Shown piece after piece: positions 57,001-64,000 of a stretch of 64,000 bases of DNA. Position numbers and translations under genes: made by a program. The notes beneath the pieces were generated by a model. That model was not told the origin of the DNA, did not search any database, and was given only the letters and a program-made list of their open reading frames with translations. Position 1 is the first letter of the stretch. Each line of letters starts with the position of its first letter. Origin of the DNA: Verrucomicrobiaceae bacterium (GTDB lineage: Bacteria; Verrucomicrobiota; Verrucomicrobiia; Verrucomicrobiales; Verrucomicrobiaceae); contig JABTUN010000001.1 of the NCBI GenBank assembly GCA_015075365.1, positions 248,001 to 312,000 on the forward strand, in the 5' to 3' direction.

Positions 57001-58038
57001 AGCAACATCTTCAACAAGACCGGAGCTGGCACGCTCGCCTTCACCGCGCAGAACACCTATTGGGGCGAAACGATCATCAATTCCGGCACGCTCATGATTG
57101 GCGATGGTGGCAGCACAGGCGGCGTTTCGTCCAACACGCCCGCCATCACCGTCGAGCCGGGTGCCACGCTCGCGGTCAACCGCAGCGACACCGTCACGCA
57201 GGGCACGAATCCCTTCAAAGTCGCCGTCAGTGGCGATGGCGGCTTCACGCAGGCAGGCAACGGCACGACTGTGCTCATGCTCGCGAACACCTACATCGGC
57301 CCGACGACTCTCACTGCGGGAACGCTCACCCTCGGAGCCACCGGCGTGCTGCCCGATGCCTCCGAGGTCTTTATCGACAACGCCACGCTCGCCACCGGCT
57401 CCTTCGCCGAAACCGCAGGCCGGCTCGACATCACAGGCACCGCCACCGTGCAGCTCGGCAGCGGAGCCGCGCTCGCCTTTGCCGACAGCAGCGCGGTGGA
57501 TTGGACCGGCGGCTCGCTCACGATCACCGGCAGCTTCGTCAGCGGCTCGTCACTGCGATTTGGCACCACCAGCAGCGGCCTCACGCCCGCGCAACTCGCC
57601 AGCATCGGCGCCAGCGGCTATGCGAACTTCGCGCTCGATGCGAATGGCTACCTCACTGCCCTGTCCACCGCCGGTTTCACTTACTGGACCACGCTCACCT
57701 ACGCGAACGGCACACTTCCTCTCAATCAACGCGGCCCCACCGATGACTTCGACAAAGATGGCCTCAACAACCTGCTCGAATTCGCCATCGCCGGCAACGA
57801 CCCAACGGTGCCAAACAGCTCCTCCGGCAGCCTCAGCGGCCTCACGGTGAGCTTCACCAAGCGCCCCGGCATCAGCGGCCTCACCTACGCCATCGAATCC
57901 TCCACCGAGCTCGGGGCATCCGCGGTGTGGACCGAGGTCAGCGGCGGCACCTACATCAACAACGCCAGCGTCATCACGTATGTGCTGCCCACTGGCCCCA
58001 CGAAGCTCTTTGTGCGACTGCGGGTCACCTCGCCGTGA
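54076..58038 (+). CDS. Secreted metzincin-type protease with autotransporter-associated strand repeats
   Basis: The ATG at 54076 gives 1320 residues; a TTG at 54046 is less likely. A hydrophobic segment at about 20-37 is a signal peptide or anchor. Residues of about 185-395 form a zinc protease: HEVGHTLGLAHD (323-334) matches HExxHxxGxxHD, with a Met-turn (GTIMGVSY, Met353). A PPC-like beta domain follows (about 395-520). Four autotransporter-associated beta-strand units (such as LTKEGAGTVVFSSANTYTG and FTKTGPGVLSLSNANTFTG) lie near residues 655, 820, 979 and 1056. The end carries DDFDKDGLNNLLEFA (from about 1224), the module shared with the giant protein. No beta-barrel domain is present, so it is not a classical autotransporter. 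A secreted surface protease is likely; its substrate is unknown. Confidence 0.85.
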   Translation: MKPVSPLRPDSRSRKARAVAGLLASLLCLAAVGVFLPFSREQDGAPSASEGRSGEVEHAKPANLRARSTEREQAAMEPGFPAEIRLLGEMSGLTAIKALGERLPEVAAFYGWTPEKLKAHFRADPELRVTRRGELFYACGLNCVHGGQPQTTEAAMETASIGPTDPGPYDPSQAFLLHSRPGANRVIYLDFDGHTDTTPGFWKDGAASPAYNISGNNAAIFEDDERLRIIEIWQRVAEDYAMFDIDVTTEDPGTEALRKSNSSDAQFGMRCVIGGSGSTWYGANVGGVALGSTFSSSQDVPCWVFPVGGTGFGAKNVAEASSHEVGHTLGLAHDGIEGVTGATTGQGNWGTIMGVSYSKPITQWDKGEFASPSNTQDDLAVMLSKGAVYRPDDHGSTTATATKLSADSSSASVSGVIERSTDLDFFRVDAVNGSLVINLKPITLGANLRLEVKLYDSGGTLLQTATSADVSGVNNGTQPVTLTRTVTAGVFYVSVDGIGNGDVLTTGYTDYASLGQYTGTISGVVPGGFTWTSSTSGTNQWNSTGNWASATVPNAAGVSVRVNNDIGGDQTIQLASAYTVGSLDLGDANSTHAFTLASSGGSLVFNNSGVTANLSKTSGGNDTLSVPVSLVDALLVTQSASGTLAFTGGISGAAGLTKEGAGTVVFSSANTYTGTTTLNDGLLRLDNASGLPGGIDNAVGAGESGLAFEGGVLGLVTGDFTRQLGTGAGQLDWVTGSGGFAAFGADRQVRLNNGTSAFSWNSAIIGTGNTLILGHATATHTIDFRNGISFAGQKRTVKVEDGAAAVDATLSGVLSGGGGFTKTGPGVLSLSNANTFTGSVTVADGVLRLQNAAALTTANLELTGGGVLGLGAGDLTARTIGTSTDQMQWLGSGGFAAFGATRAVKFSISSINWNATNFIGGGRVLILSHDSADATLDWQQPISLAGNLRVIQVEDGSAAIDAKMSGVIAGGSSGTSNIFNKTGAGTLAFTAQNTYWGETIINSGTLMIGDGGSTGGVSSNTPAITVEPGATLAVNRSDTVTQGTNPFKVAVSGDGGFTQAGNGTTVLMLANTYIGPTTLTAGTLTLGATGVLPDASEVFIDNATLATGSFAETAGRLDITGTATVQLGSGAALAFADSSAVDWTGGSLTITGSFVSGSSLRFGTTSSGLTPAQLASIGASGYANFALDANGYLTALSTAGFTYWTTLTYANGTLPLNQRGPTDDFDKDGLNNLLEFAIAGNDPTVPNSSSGSLSGLTVSFTKRPGISGLTYAIESSTELGASAVWTEVSGGTYINNASVITYVLPTGPTKLFVRLRVTSP

Positions 58039-58106
58039 AGTCGCAACGACAAGTGCCAAGTTTCCGTTTGCGGCGTCGTATTTGCAGCCTCCCATCCGCC
58101 ACCACC

Positions 58107-59021
58107 ATGATCTCCCGCCGCCATTTTCTCTCCACCAGCCTCGGAGCGCTCACTGTCTCCACTCTGCCGGCCATCGAGCCGATCAAGCGACCCGGCAAAA
58201 GCCGCATGCAGCTCGGCGTCGCCGCGTATTCGTTCCGCGAGTACTTCCAGTGGATGCGGGACAAGGAGCAAAAGCCCAAAGGCGACCGCAAGCCGTGGAG
58301 CATCACCGATTTCGTCGATTGGTGCGCGGACAACAACGTGCCGGGAGCGGAGCTGACGAGCTACTTCTTCCCGCCGGATGTGGATGAAGCCTATCTGCTC
58401 GAATTGAAGCGCCACTGCTACCTGCGCGGCGTGCAGATCGCCGGAACGGCGGTCGGAAACAACTTCGCGCTGCCGAAGGGCGACAAATTGAGCGAGCAGA
58501 TCGCCTACACGAAGAAGTGGATCGACCACGCCGCCACGATGGGGGCGCCGCACATTCGTGTGTTTGCTGGCCCGCAGTCGAAAGACCTCACCGAGGAGCA
58601 GGCGGTGGCGAACTGCCTCGAAGCCTATCAAGAGTGCCTCGACTACGCGGGTAAAAAGGGCGTGTTCCTCGGTCTGGAGAATCACGGCGGCATCGTGGCC
58701 CTGCCGGACAATCTCGTGAAGATGGTGCAGGCCGCGAAAAGCCCCTGGGCAGGCATCAATCTCGACAGCGGCAATTTCCACACCGCCGATCCTTATGCCG
58801 ACCTCGCCAAGATCGCCCCTTACGCGGTCAATGTGCAGCTCAAGATGGAGATCAAACGCGAAGGAGCCAAAGAGGCTGAGCCTAGTGACGTGAAGCGTGT
58901 GATCCAGATCATGCGCGATGCAAATTACCAAGGCTGGTTCACGCTGGAGTTTGAGACGAAGGAAGACCCGTTCGTCAAAGTGCCGGAGATCTGCGACATG
59001 CTGCGTCCGCTGCTCGGCTGA
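58107..59021 (+). CDS. Tat-exported sugar phosphate isomerase/epimerase-like protein (AP_endonuc_2 TIM barrel)
   Basis: The ATG at 58107 gives 304 residues; longer in-frame starts run back into the preceding gene. The N-terminus MISRRHFLSTSLGAL has the twin-arginine motif (RRHFL) and a hydrophobic stretch, so it is probably Tat-exported. The barrel core has GVFLGLENHGGIVA, INLDSGNFHTADPYADL and GWFTLEFETKED, in the pattern of xylose isomerase-like/hydroxypyruvate isomerase-type TIM barrels, whose metal ligands are Glu and His at the strand ends. The substrate is unknown, although such proteins often act on sugars or sugar acids. The gene follows the metzincin with a gap of 68 bases. Confidence 0.85.
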   Translation: MISRRHFLSTSLGALTVSTLPAIEPIKRPGKSRMQLGVAAYSFREYFQWMRDKEQKPKGDRKPWSITDFVDWCADNNVPGAELTSYFFPPDVDEAYLLELKRHCYLRGVQIAGTAVGNNFALPKGDKLSEQIAYTKKWIDHAATMGAPHIRVFAGPQSKDLTEEQAVANCLEAYQECLDYAGKKGVFLGLENHGGIVALPDNLVKMVQAAKSPWAGINLDSGNFHTADPYADLAKIAPYAVNVQLKMEIKREGAKEAEPSDVKRVIQIMRDANYQGWFTLEFETKEDPFVKVPEICDMLRPLLG

Positions 59022-59025
59022 TGCC

Positions 59026-60267
59026 ATGGCGAACATCCTTCTGCTTCCCTTTGGCAGCGCGGGCGATGTGTTCCCGTTCATCTGGCTCGGGCGTCAGCTT
59101 CTAGCCCGGGGACATCGCGTGACGATGATCACGGCGGGCTTGTTTGAGGAGCATGCGCGGCGGGCGGGGCTAGATTTCGGCGCGTGGGGAAAAGCCGACG
59201 AGTTTGAGGCGATGGTCCGCGATCCGCGCATCTGGAAGCCAGGCCGGGGCACGAAGTTTGTGTTCGATCTCGCAGTGGGAGCCGTGGAGCCGCACCTCGC
59301 TGCCATCGAAAGCCGCGGCAAGCCGGACATGATCCTCGCTCCAGGCACGGCCTTCGCCGGCCGTCTGGCGCGGCAGAAGCACGGCACGCCGCTGATCACC
59401 GTGCATCTGCAGCCGGCGGTGTTTCTGAGCGCGCATGAGACGCCCTTGCTGCATCCGGCCATGAAGCAGCTTCGGGCGCTGCCGGTGTGGTTCAAGAAGG
59501 CACTCTTCTCGCTGCCCAACCCCGTGGACCTCTTTGCGCTGCCGAAGATACGGCCGATTTGCGCGAAGCATGGTGTGAAGCCGCCGCGCAGCCTGTGGCG
59601 GGAGTGGTGGGACTCGCCGGACGGCGTGCTGGCGCTGTTTCCAGCGTGGTTTGCAGCGCCACAACCGGACTGGCCGAAGAATTTGCTCCAGTGGACTTTC
59701 CCGCTCGAAGACCTGGCGAAGGAACAACCGCTCTCACCGGCATTGCAGGCCTTTTTGGCCGCGGGCGAGCCTCCCATCGTCTTCACACCCGGCAGCGCGA
59801 ATGTGCAGGCGGCGCGTTTCTTTGACGTGGCGGCCAAAGCGGTGGCAAAGGCCGGCTGTCGTGCGGTTTTTGTGACCCGCGAGCCGAGGCAGGTTCCCGC
59901 CAGTCTGCCGCCACAGATTCATGTCGAGGAGTACGCGCCGTTCAGCACGCTCCTGAGGCATACGGCGGTGCTTGTGCATCACGGCGGCATCGGGACCATG
60001 TCACAGGCCTTCGCGGCGGGCGTGCCACAGCTCATCATGCACATGGCGCACGACCAACCGGACAACGCGGACCGCGTGGAGCGTCTGGGCGCGGGAATCG
60101 GGCTGGGCGTGCGGCATTTCAACCCGGAACGCGTCGCGCGCGAGCTGTCGCGGCTCCTGCAGGACCGCCTGATCCGCGACGCGGCGGCCCGTTGTGCCGC
60201 CTTGCTGGATCCAAAGCCTGACAACAACGCGCTCATGCAGTGGATTGAGCGGCGCGTCCGCAACTAG
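59026..60267 (+). CDS. UGT/MGT-type glycosyltransferase (GT1-like)
   Basis: The ATG at 59026 lies 4 bases after the preceding stop and gives 413 residues. It starts MANILLLPFGSAGDVFPFIWL, the N-terminal GT-B motif of the GT28/GT1 group. The C-terminal half carries VHHGGIGTMSQAFAAGVPQL and HDQPDNADRVERLGAG, the donor-binding signature of UDP-glycosyltransferases. These enzymes usually glycosylate lipids or small molecules such as carotenoids or sterols; the acceptor here is unknown. Close spacing suggests cotranscription with the isomerase-like gene. Its TAG stop overlaps the convergent gene's stop in the palindrome CTAG. Confidence 0.9.
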   Translation: MANILLLPFGSAGDVFPFIWLGRQLLARGHRVTMITAGLFEEHARRAGLDFGAWGKADEFEAMVRDPRIWKPGRGTKFVFDLAVGAVEPHLAAIESRGKPDMILAPGTAFAGRLARQKHGTPLITVHLQPAVFLSAHETPLLHPAMKQLRALPVWFKKALFSLPNPVDLFALPKIRPICAKHGVKPPRSLWREWWDSPDGVLALFPAWFAAPQPDWPKNLLQWTFPLEDLAKEQPLSPALQAFLAAGEPPIVFTPGSANVQAARFFDVAAKAVAKAGCRAVFVTREPRQVPASLPPQIHVEEYAPFSTLLRHTAVLVHHGGIGTMSQAFAAGVPQLIMHMAHDQPDNADRVERLGAGIGLGVRHFNPERVARELSRLLQDRLIRDAAARCAALLDPKPDNNALMQWIERRVRN

Positions 60268-60998
60268 CGCCGCGCGAGCACCATCGTGCTCATCACCATA
60301 CCGACCGCGACGCCGATGAAGGCGATCAGCCAGAAATTCGACGGCGTGTCCTCCAACGGACCGCGCACATACATGCTGAACAGCCCCGTCAACGCGGTGA
60401 GCGGCAGGAACAGCGCCGCGAGCACATTCAGGCGGTGGGAGGTGTTTGCCATGCGGCGGGCACTCTCCGCCTGCGCCTCCGCCTGCTTCGCCACGGTGAA
60501 ATTGAGGCCGAACTGCGCGTCCTGCAGCAGCAACTCGGCGTTTCGCTCGATGCCTGCCGCCGCGTCGCGCAGATTGATCAGTTCGCGATCGGCCTTCACA
60601 AACTCGCGGGCTTGCTGGAGCGCGCGGTGCAGCCCGCGCGTGCTGCGCAGGACTGGCGCGATGGCCTCCAGCACCTTGTGATACTCGGCGGCTGTCTGCG
60701 CCGCATGCTCCGCCCTGTCCAACTCGTCCAGCCGCGCCGCGAAGGCCGCCAGGTGGTTTTGCAACGCCAGGATGCCGCCTCCATCGGGTTGCGACTTCCA
60801 GGCGCCGTCCGGCTGCCGCCAGAACAGCGCCGGTCGTCGCGATGCATCGTCCGGGCCGGGGATTTGGTGCAAAATGACAAGCAGGTGCCCCTCCTCATGC
60901 ATGGAGCGCTGCGGGCCCGGTTCGCGCCCCACACGGTTGCGGATGGCCTCGGGAATCGTGGTCCACAGCTTCGGAATGATCTGGATGTCAGGTTTCAT
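60264..60998 (-). CDS. CorA-like two-TM membrane protein without GMN motif
   Basis: The protein has 244 residues from the ATG at 60998. After a short N-terminal part comes a long helical, charged region (about 80-195). Two C-terminal membrane segments follow: LNVLAALFLPLTALTGLFSMY and FWLIAFIGVAVGMVMSTMVL. The layout and the LFLPLTALTGLFSM motif resemble the C-terminal half of CorA magnesium channels. The diagnostic GMN of the CorA pore is absent (GLFSMYVRG at the corresponding site) and the cytoplasmic funnel domain is shortened. It may be a divergent CorA/ZntB relative or a structural homologue without transport function. It stands alone, convergent with the glycosyltransferase gene. Confidence 0.7.
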   Translation of the reverse strand: MKPDIQIIPKLWTTIPEAIRNRVGREPGPQRSMHEEGHLLVILHQIPGPDDASRRPALFWRQPDGAWKSQPDGGGILALQNHLAAFAARLDELDRAEHAAQTAAEYHKVLEAIAPVLRSTRGLHRALQQAREFVKADRELINLRDAAAGIERNAELLLQDAQFGLNFTVAKQAEAQAESARRMANTSHRLNVLAALFLPLTALTGLFSMYVRGPLEDTPSNFWLIAFIGVAVGMVMSTMVLARR

Positions 60999-61136
60999 GG
61001 TCGGGAGATTTCAAACCGCCGCGATCAGAGCAGAACCGGCACGGCATGGCGATGACAAAAAAACGCCGGGATTTGAGCAGGCGGGCAGCCGGATTCTTGC
61101 TCCCCTGCACAACTCCGCCTAGTTTTCCCGCCCATC
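60999..61136. other. Gap before the MurC-MurB gene
   Basis: These 138 bases lie between the starts of the divergent CorA-like gene and the MurC-MurB fusion. No promoter hexamers, RNA or repeat were recognised. Confidence 0.4.
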
Positions 61137-63461
61137 ATGACCCACGCCGTCCTCAGCCTCCTCAAAGAAAGCCGCCATCCCATGCGCATCGACCTCATCG
61201 GCGTGGCGGGAAGCGGCATGAGCGGGCTGGCGCTGCTGCTGCTCGGCCTCGGGCATAAGGTCAGCGGCTCCGACAAGGCCACCACGCTCGAAACGGAGCG
61301 CCTGCAGAAGCTCGGCCTGCAATTCTTCCACGGTCACACCGAGAAGGAAGTCGAGGACTGCGACATGGTGATCTACTCCAGCGCGATCAAGCCGGGAAAC
61401 ATCGCCTACGAGGCCGCTTACAAGCAGGGCATCCCGCTCGTGCGCCGTGCCGAGGCGCTCGCCGCCGTCATGGCGAATAAAAAAGGCGTCGTCGTCTGCG
61501 GCACGCATGGCAAAACAACCACCTCCGCGCTCACCGCGCACGTGTTGCGTCAAGGCGGCCTCAAACCGAGCCACTACGTCGGCGCGGAGATTCCGATCCT
61601 CGGCTCGAATGCGCACTGGGATGCCGAGGGCGAGCTTTTTGTCGCCGAAGGCGATGAGAGCGACGGCACGCTCGTCAATTTTCATCCGCAACACACCATC
61701 GTGCTCAACATCGAGCCGGAGCACCTCGACTTCTACGACGGCATCGAAGCCATCAAGGCCGTGTTTCGCCAGCTTTTGAGCCAGACGCCCGGTCATTGGG
61801 TTTACTGCGCTGAAGATCCCGTCGCCACGGAAGTCTGCGCAGGCCCGCAAGGCGTCAGCTACGGTTGGAGCCGCGAACACGACTTCTCCGCCAACATCCT
61901 CACAATGCGCCCGGATCACTCGGAGTTCGAGGTGTATGCGAACGACAAGTTGCTCGGCACCGCCACGCTCGGCATTCCCGGCAAGCACAACGTCAGCAAC
62001 GCTCTCGCCGCCATCGCACTCGCCACGAAGTGCGGCGTGACGTTTGAGGCCATCCAGCATGCGTTGAGGAGCTTCCGCGGCGCGAAACGCCGTTTCGAGA
62101 TCCGCCACAGTGGCGAGCGATTCACCGTCGTCGATGACTACGGGCATCATCCGAGCGAAATCGCGGCCACACTGGCCACGGCGAAGGGTTTGAACGCGAA
62201 ACGCATCGTCTGCCTCTTCCAGCCGCATCGCTACAGCCGCACACAGCTGCTCAAAAAGGAGTTCGGAGCCAGTTTCGACAACGTGAACGAGTTATTCATC
62301 ACGGACGTGTATCCGGCCAGCGAGAAGCCGCTGCCGGGTGTGAGTGGCGAGACCATTTTGGAGGAGGTGATCGCCCACCAGAGCGGGCTGAAGCCCGAAC
62401 TACGAACCAAGACCGGCAGCACGCCCACGATGCTGATCGCGCGCGACAAAGTCGGCAATGCCCTGCGTCCCGGCGATCTGCTCATCACGCTCGGCGCGGG
62501 GAACGTGCACGAGGTCGGCCGCTGCATCGCGAAAGACCTGCCCGTGCTCGAAAAACTCTGCGCCATCCTCGAAGCGCACGGCGGCGGAGTCGCGCGGCTT
62601 TATGAGCCGATGAACCGCCACACCACCTGGCTCATCGGCGGACCGGCGCAGTTTTGGATCGAGCCGCGCAATGAGGCCGCTCTCGCGGAAATCGTGCGCT
62701 ACCTGCGCTCCTCGTCGATTCCGATTCGCGTGATCGGTCGCGGCTCGAATCTGCTCGTCAAAGACGGCGGCATCCGCGGCGCGGTGATTCACCTGAAGGG
62801 CGATTTCGAAAACGTGATCGTGAACGGCCACGAAATCACCGCCGGAGCCGGTGCGCGGCTCAAAAAGATCGCCAGCGCGGCCCGCAATGCCGGACTCGGC
62901 GGCTTTGAATGGATGGAAGGCATTCCCGGCAATCTCGGCGGCGCGATCCGCATGAACGCAGGCGCGATGGGCACGGAAACCTTCGATCAAATCGTCCGCG
63001 TGCGCTTCATCGACACGGACGGCAGCCTGAAAGAGAAATCACTCGCTGAAATCACGCATCACTACCGCAGCGTGCCGGAGTTTGAGGAGCGCTACGTCGT
63101 CTCCGCCGTGCTGAAAGGCTCCCCTGCCCCGCAGGCTGAGATTGATGCCAAACTGGCCGCCTCCCATCACAAGCGCCGCACGAGCCAGCCCGTCGGCGCC
63201 AGCGCGGGCTGCACCTTCAAGAACCCCGAACTCGGCGGCGCGGGCAAATTGATCGACGATTTGCAGCTCAAAGGCCGCGGTGTCGGCAAAGTCATCGTGT
63301 CTGATATTCACGCCAATTTCATCGTGAACCACGGCGGCGCGACCGCGCGGGAGGTGCTCGATCTTGTAGCTCAGATCAAAGAAAAGGCGCTGCAGGAGCG
63401 CGGTGTGACTTTGGAGATGGAGGTAAAGGTGATCGGCGAAGACCAGTCGATGCCGCTTTGA
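61137..63461 (+). CDS. murC/murB: MurC-MurB fusion (UDP-MurNAc:L-alanine ligase / UDP-enolpyruvyl-GlcNAc reductase)
   Basis: The protein has 774 residues. The ATG at 61137 is used; ATG at 61182 (MRIDLIGVAGSGMSG) is a possible alternative. Residues of about 16-470 are MurC: GVAGSGMSGLALLLLG, the ATP loop CGTHGKTTTSAL, LNIEPEHLDFYDG, DYGHHPSEIAATL and LFQPHRYSRT. Residues of about 490-774 are MurB: VIGRGSNLLVKDGGIRGAVI, WMEGIPGNLGGAIRMNAGAMG, and near 690 SAGCTFKNPELGGAGKLID. MurB reduces enolpyruvyl-UDP-GlcNAc to UDP-MurNAc, and MurC then adds L-alanine, so two consecutive peptidoglycan steps are joined in one cytoplasmic chain. The catalytic serine of the MurB GSxFKNP motif is a cysteine here. 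It may also serve as a lineage marker. Confidence 0.95.
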   Translation: MTHAVLSLLKESRHPMRIDLIGVAGSGMSGLALLLLGLGHKVSGSDKATTLETERLQKLGLQFFHGHTEKEVEDCDMVIYSSAIKPGNIAYEAAYKQGIPLVRRAEALAAVMANKKGVVVCGTHGKTTTSALTAHVLRQGGLKPSHYVGAEIPILGSNAHWDAEGELFVAEGDESDGTLVNFHPQHTIVLNIEPEHLDFYDGIEAIKAVFRQLLSQTPGHWVYCAEDPVATEVCAGPQGVSYGWSREHDFSANILTMRPDHSEFEVYANDKLLGTATLGIPGKHNVSNALAAIALATKCGVTFEAIQHALRSFRGAKRRFEIRHSGERFTVVDDYGHHPSEIAATLATAKGLNAKRIVCLFQPHRYSRTQLLKKEFGASFDNVNELFITDVYPASEKPLPGVSGETILEEVIAHQSGLKPELRTKTGSTPTMLIARDKVGNALRPGDLLITLGAGNVHEVGRCIAKDLPVLEKLCAILEAHGGGVARLYEPMNRHTTWLIGGPAQFWIEPRNEAALAEIVRYLRSSSIPIRVIGRGSNLLVKDGGIRGAVIHLKGDFENVIVNGHEITAGAGARLKKIASAARNAGLGGFEWMEGIPGNLGGAIRMNAGAMGTETFDQIVRVRFIDTDGSLKEKSLAEITHHYRSVPEFEERYVVSAVLKGSPAPQAEIDAKLAASHHKRRTSQPVGASAGCTFKNPELGGAGKLIDDLQLKGRGVGKVIVSDIHANFIVNHGGATAREVLDLVAQIKEKALQERGVTLEMEVKVIGEDQSMPL

Positions 63462-63496
63462 GCTGTCAGCCGCAACCAACCGCCGTTCGCGAAGTT

Positions 63497-63503
63497 GGAA
63501 AGG
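63497..63503 (+). promoter_or_regulatory. Shine-Dalgarno-like GGAAAGG before the serine hydrolase
   Basis: GGAAAGG lies 2 bases before the ATG at 63506. The spacing is short, but this is one of the few genes here with a visible ribosome-binding sequence, and it supports that start over alternatives in the 44-base gap after the MurC-MurB gene. Confidence 0.4.
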
Positions 63504-63505
63504 TC

Positions 63506-64000
63506 ATGCTCTCCCGGCTTATCTTTCTTCTTTGGTTCTCCACGCATGCCTTCGCTGACTTCGAGGCCGCGTCGAAGTATCTCGAATCCGTGAACGGGCA
63601 CGCGATGCTCGTTTTCCGTGACAACGAGCTGGTCTTCGAGCGCTATATGAACGGCCACACAGCGGAAAAGCCGCACCTGCTGGCCAGCGGCACGAAGAGT
63701 TTCTCGGGCTTCATGGCGGTGGCGGCACAGGAGGACGGGCTCCTGGCGCTGGATGAGAGGCTCAGCGACACGATCACCGAATGGAAGGAGGACGCGCAGA
63801 AGAAGGACATCACCATCCGCCAGCTCCTCAGCCTCAGCAGCGGCATCGCGGGCGGTGAAAACGGATCTGTTCCCTCCTACAAGGCCGCGCTGACGCAGGC
63901 GCATGTCACCGCCGCGCCTGGAAAGCGCTTTCAATACGGCCCGGTTCCTTTTCAAATCTTCGGCGAGATCATGCGCCGGAAACTGGCTGCGAGCGGCAGG
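63506..64000 (+). CDS. Exported serine hydrolase of the beta-lactamase/class C PBP family, 5' part
   Basis: The frame starts with ATG at 63506, 44 bases after the MurC-MurB gene, and continues past the window edge; about 165 residues are visible. A signal peptide (MLSRLIFLLWFSTHAFA) precedes the domain. The nucleophile motif is SGTK (residues 66-69, S-x-x-K), followed by ITIRQLLSLSSGI, the usual second conserved stretch. At the place of the Y-x-N motif the sequence reads FQYGPVPFQ, so the Asn is not present there. Members include D-Ala-D-Ala carboxypeptidases and esterases; the exact activity cannot be told, and the C-terminal KTG motif is outside the window. Confidence 0.88.
   Translation, partial: MLSRLIFLLWFSTHAFADFEAASKYLESVNGHAMLVFRDNELVFERYMNGHTAEKPHLLASGTKSFSGFMAVAAQEDGLLALDERLSDTITEWKEDAQKKDITIRQLLSLSSGIAGGENGSVPSYKAALTQAHVTAAPGKRFQYGPVPFQIFGEIMRRKLAASGR

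Overview
The window looks like chromosomal DNA of a GC-rich Gram-negative bacterium of the Planctomycetes-Verrucomicrobia group, most likely a Verrucomicrobium/Prosthecobacter-like member of the Verrucomicrobiales. The evidence is a PSD1/DUF1549/DUF1553 cytochrome protein, a MurC-MurB fusion, a secreted esterase and a Tat-exported TIM-barrel isomerase, autotransporter-associated strand repeats without a barrel, and C-terminal modules typical of verrucomicrobial secreted proteins. Many start codons lack a clear Shine-Dalgarno sequence. The lineage is inferred from protein families, not from a marker gene.

Layout: (1) 1-530, minus: N-terminal part of argininosuccinate synthase. (2) 770-2656, plus: exported di-heme cytochrome c peroxidase-like protein, closed by a strong intrinsic terminator at 2681-2710. 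(3) 2856-37388, plus: one uninterrupted reading frame of about 11,500 codons, more than half of the window. It encodes a secreted mosaic of about 32 SdrD/Cna-B-like domains, about 35 He_PIG Ig-like repeats in three blocks, DUF11 domains, a kelch-like propeller, further propeller-like segments, and PA14, LamG and carbohydrate-binding-like modules. It ends in a module shared with another gene here plus a TIGR02597-like tail. (4) 37398-39131, minus: two-TM potassium channel with two RCK domains, nearly touching the giant gene tail to tail; it is divergent from a type II NADH dehydrogenase at 39231-40499. (5) 40500-49488, minus: a tight six-gene exopolysaccharide operon (polysaccharide deacetylase, glycosyltransferase, DUF4091 protein, CelD-like acetyltransferase, second glycosyltransferase, Wzz/Wzc-like chain-length protein), with ATGA or GTGA overlaps at the first four junctions. 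(6) 49729-59021: PSD1 cytochrome protein, a convergent esterase, a metzincin protease with strand repeats, and a Tat-exported sugar isomerase-like protein. (7) 59026-64000: UGT-type glycosyltransferase, a CorA-like membrane protein, the MurC-MurB fusion and the start of a serine hydrolase.

Taken together the region is rich in cell-surface and extracellular functions: a megadalton-scale surface protein, an exopolysaccharide export operon, several exported enzymes and two peptidoglycan-precursor activities in one chain. The giant gene is the most unusual element. Its role is probably adhesive or structural, but no catalytic site was recognised in it and its secretion route and partner genes are not visible here. 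No tRNA, rRNA, CRISPR array, insertion sequence or prophage was seen. No gene-free stretch exceeds 300 bases.
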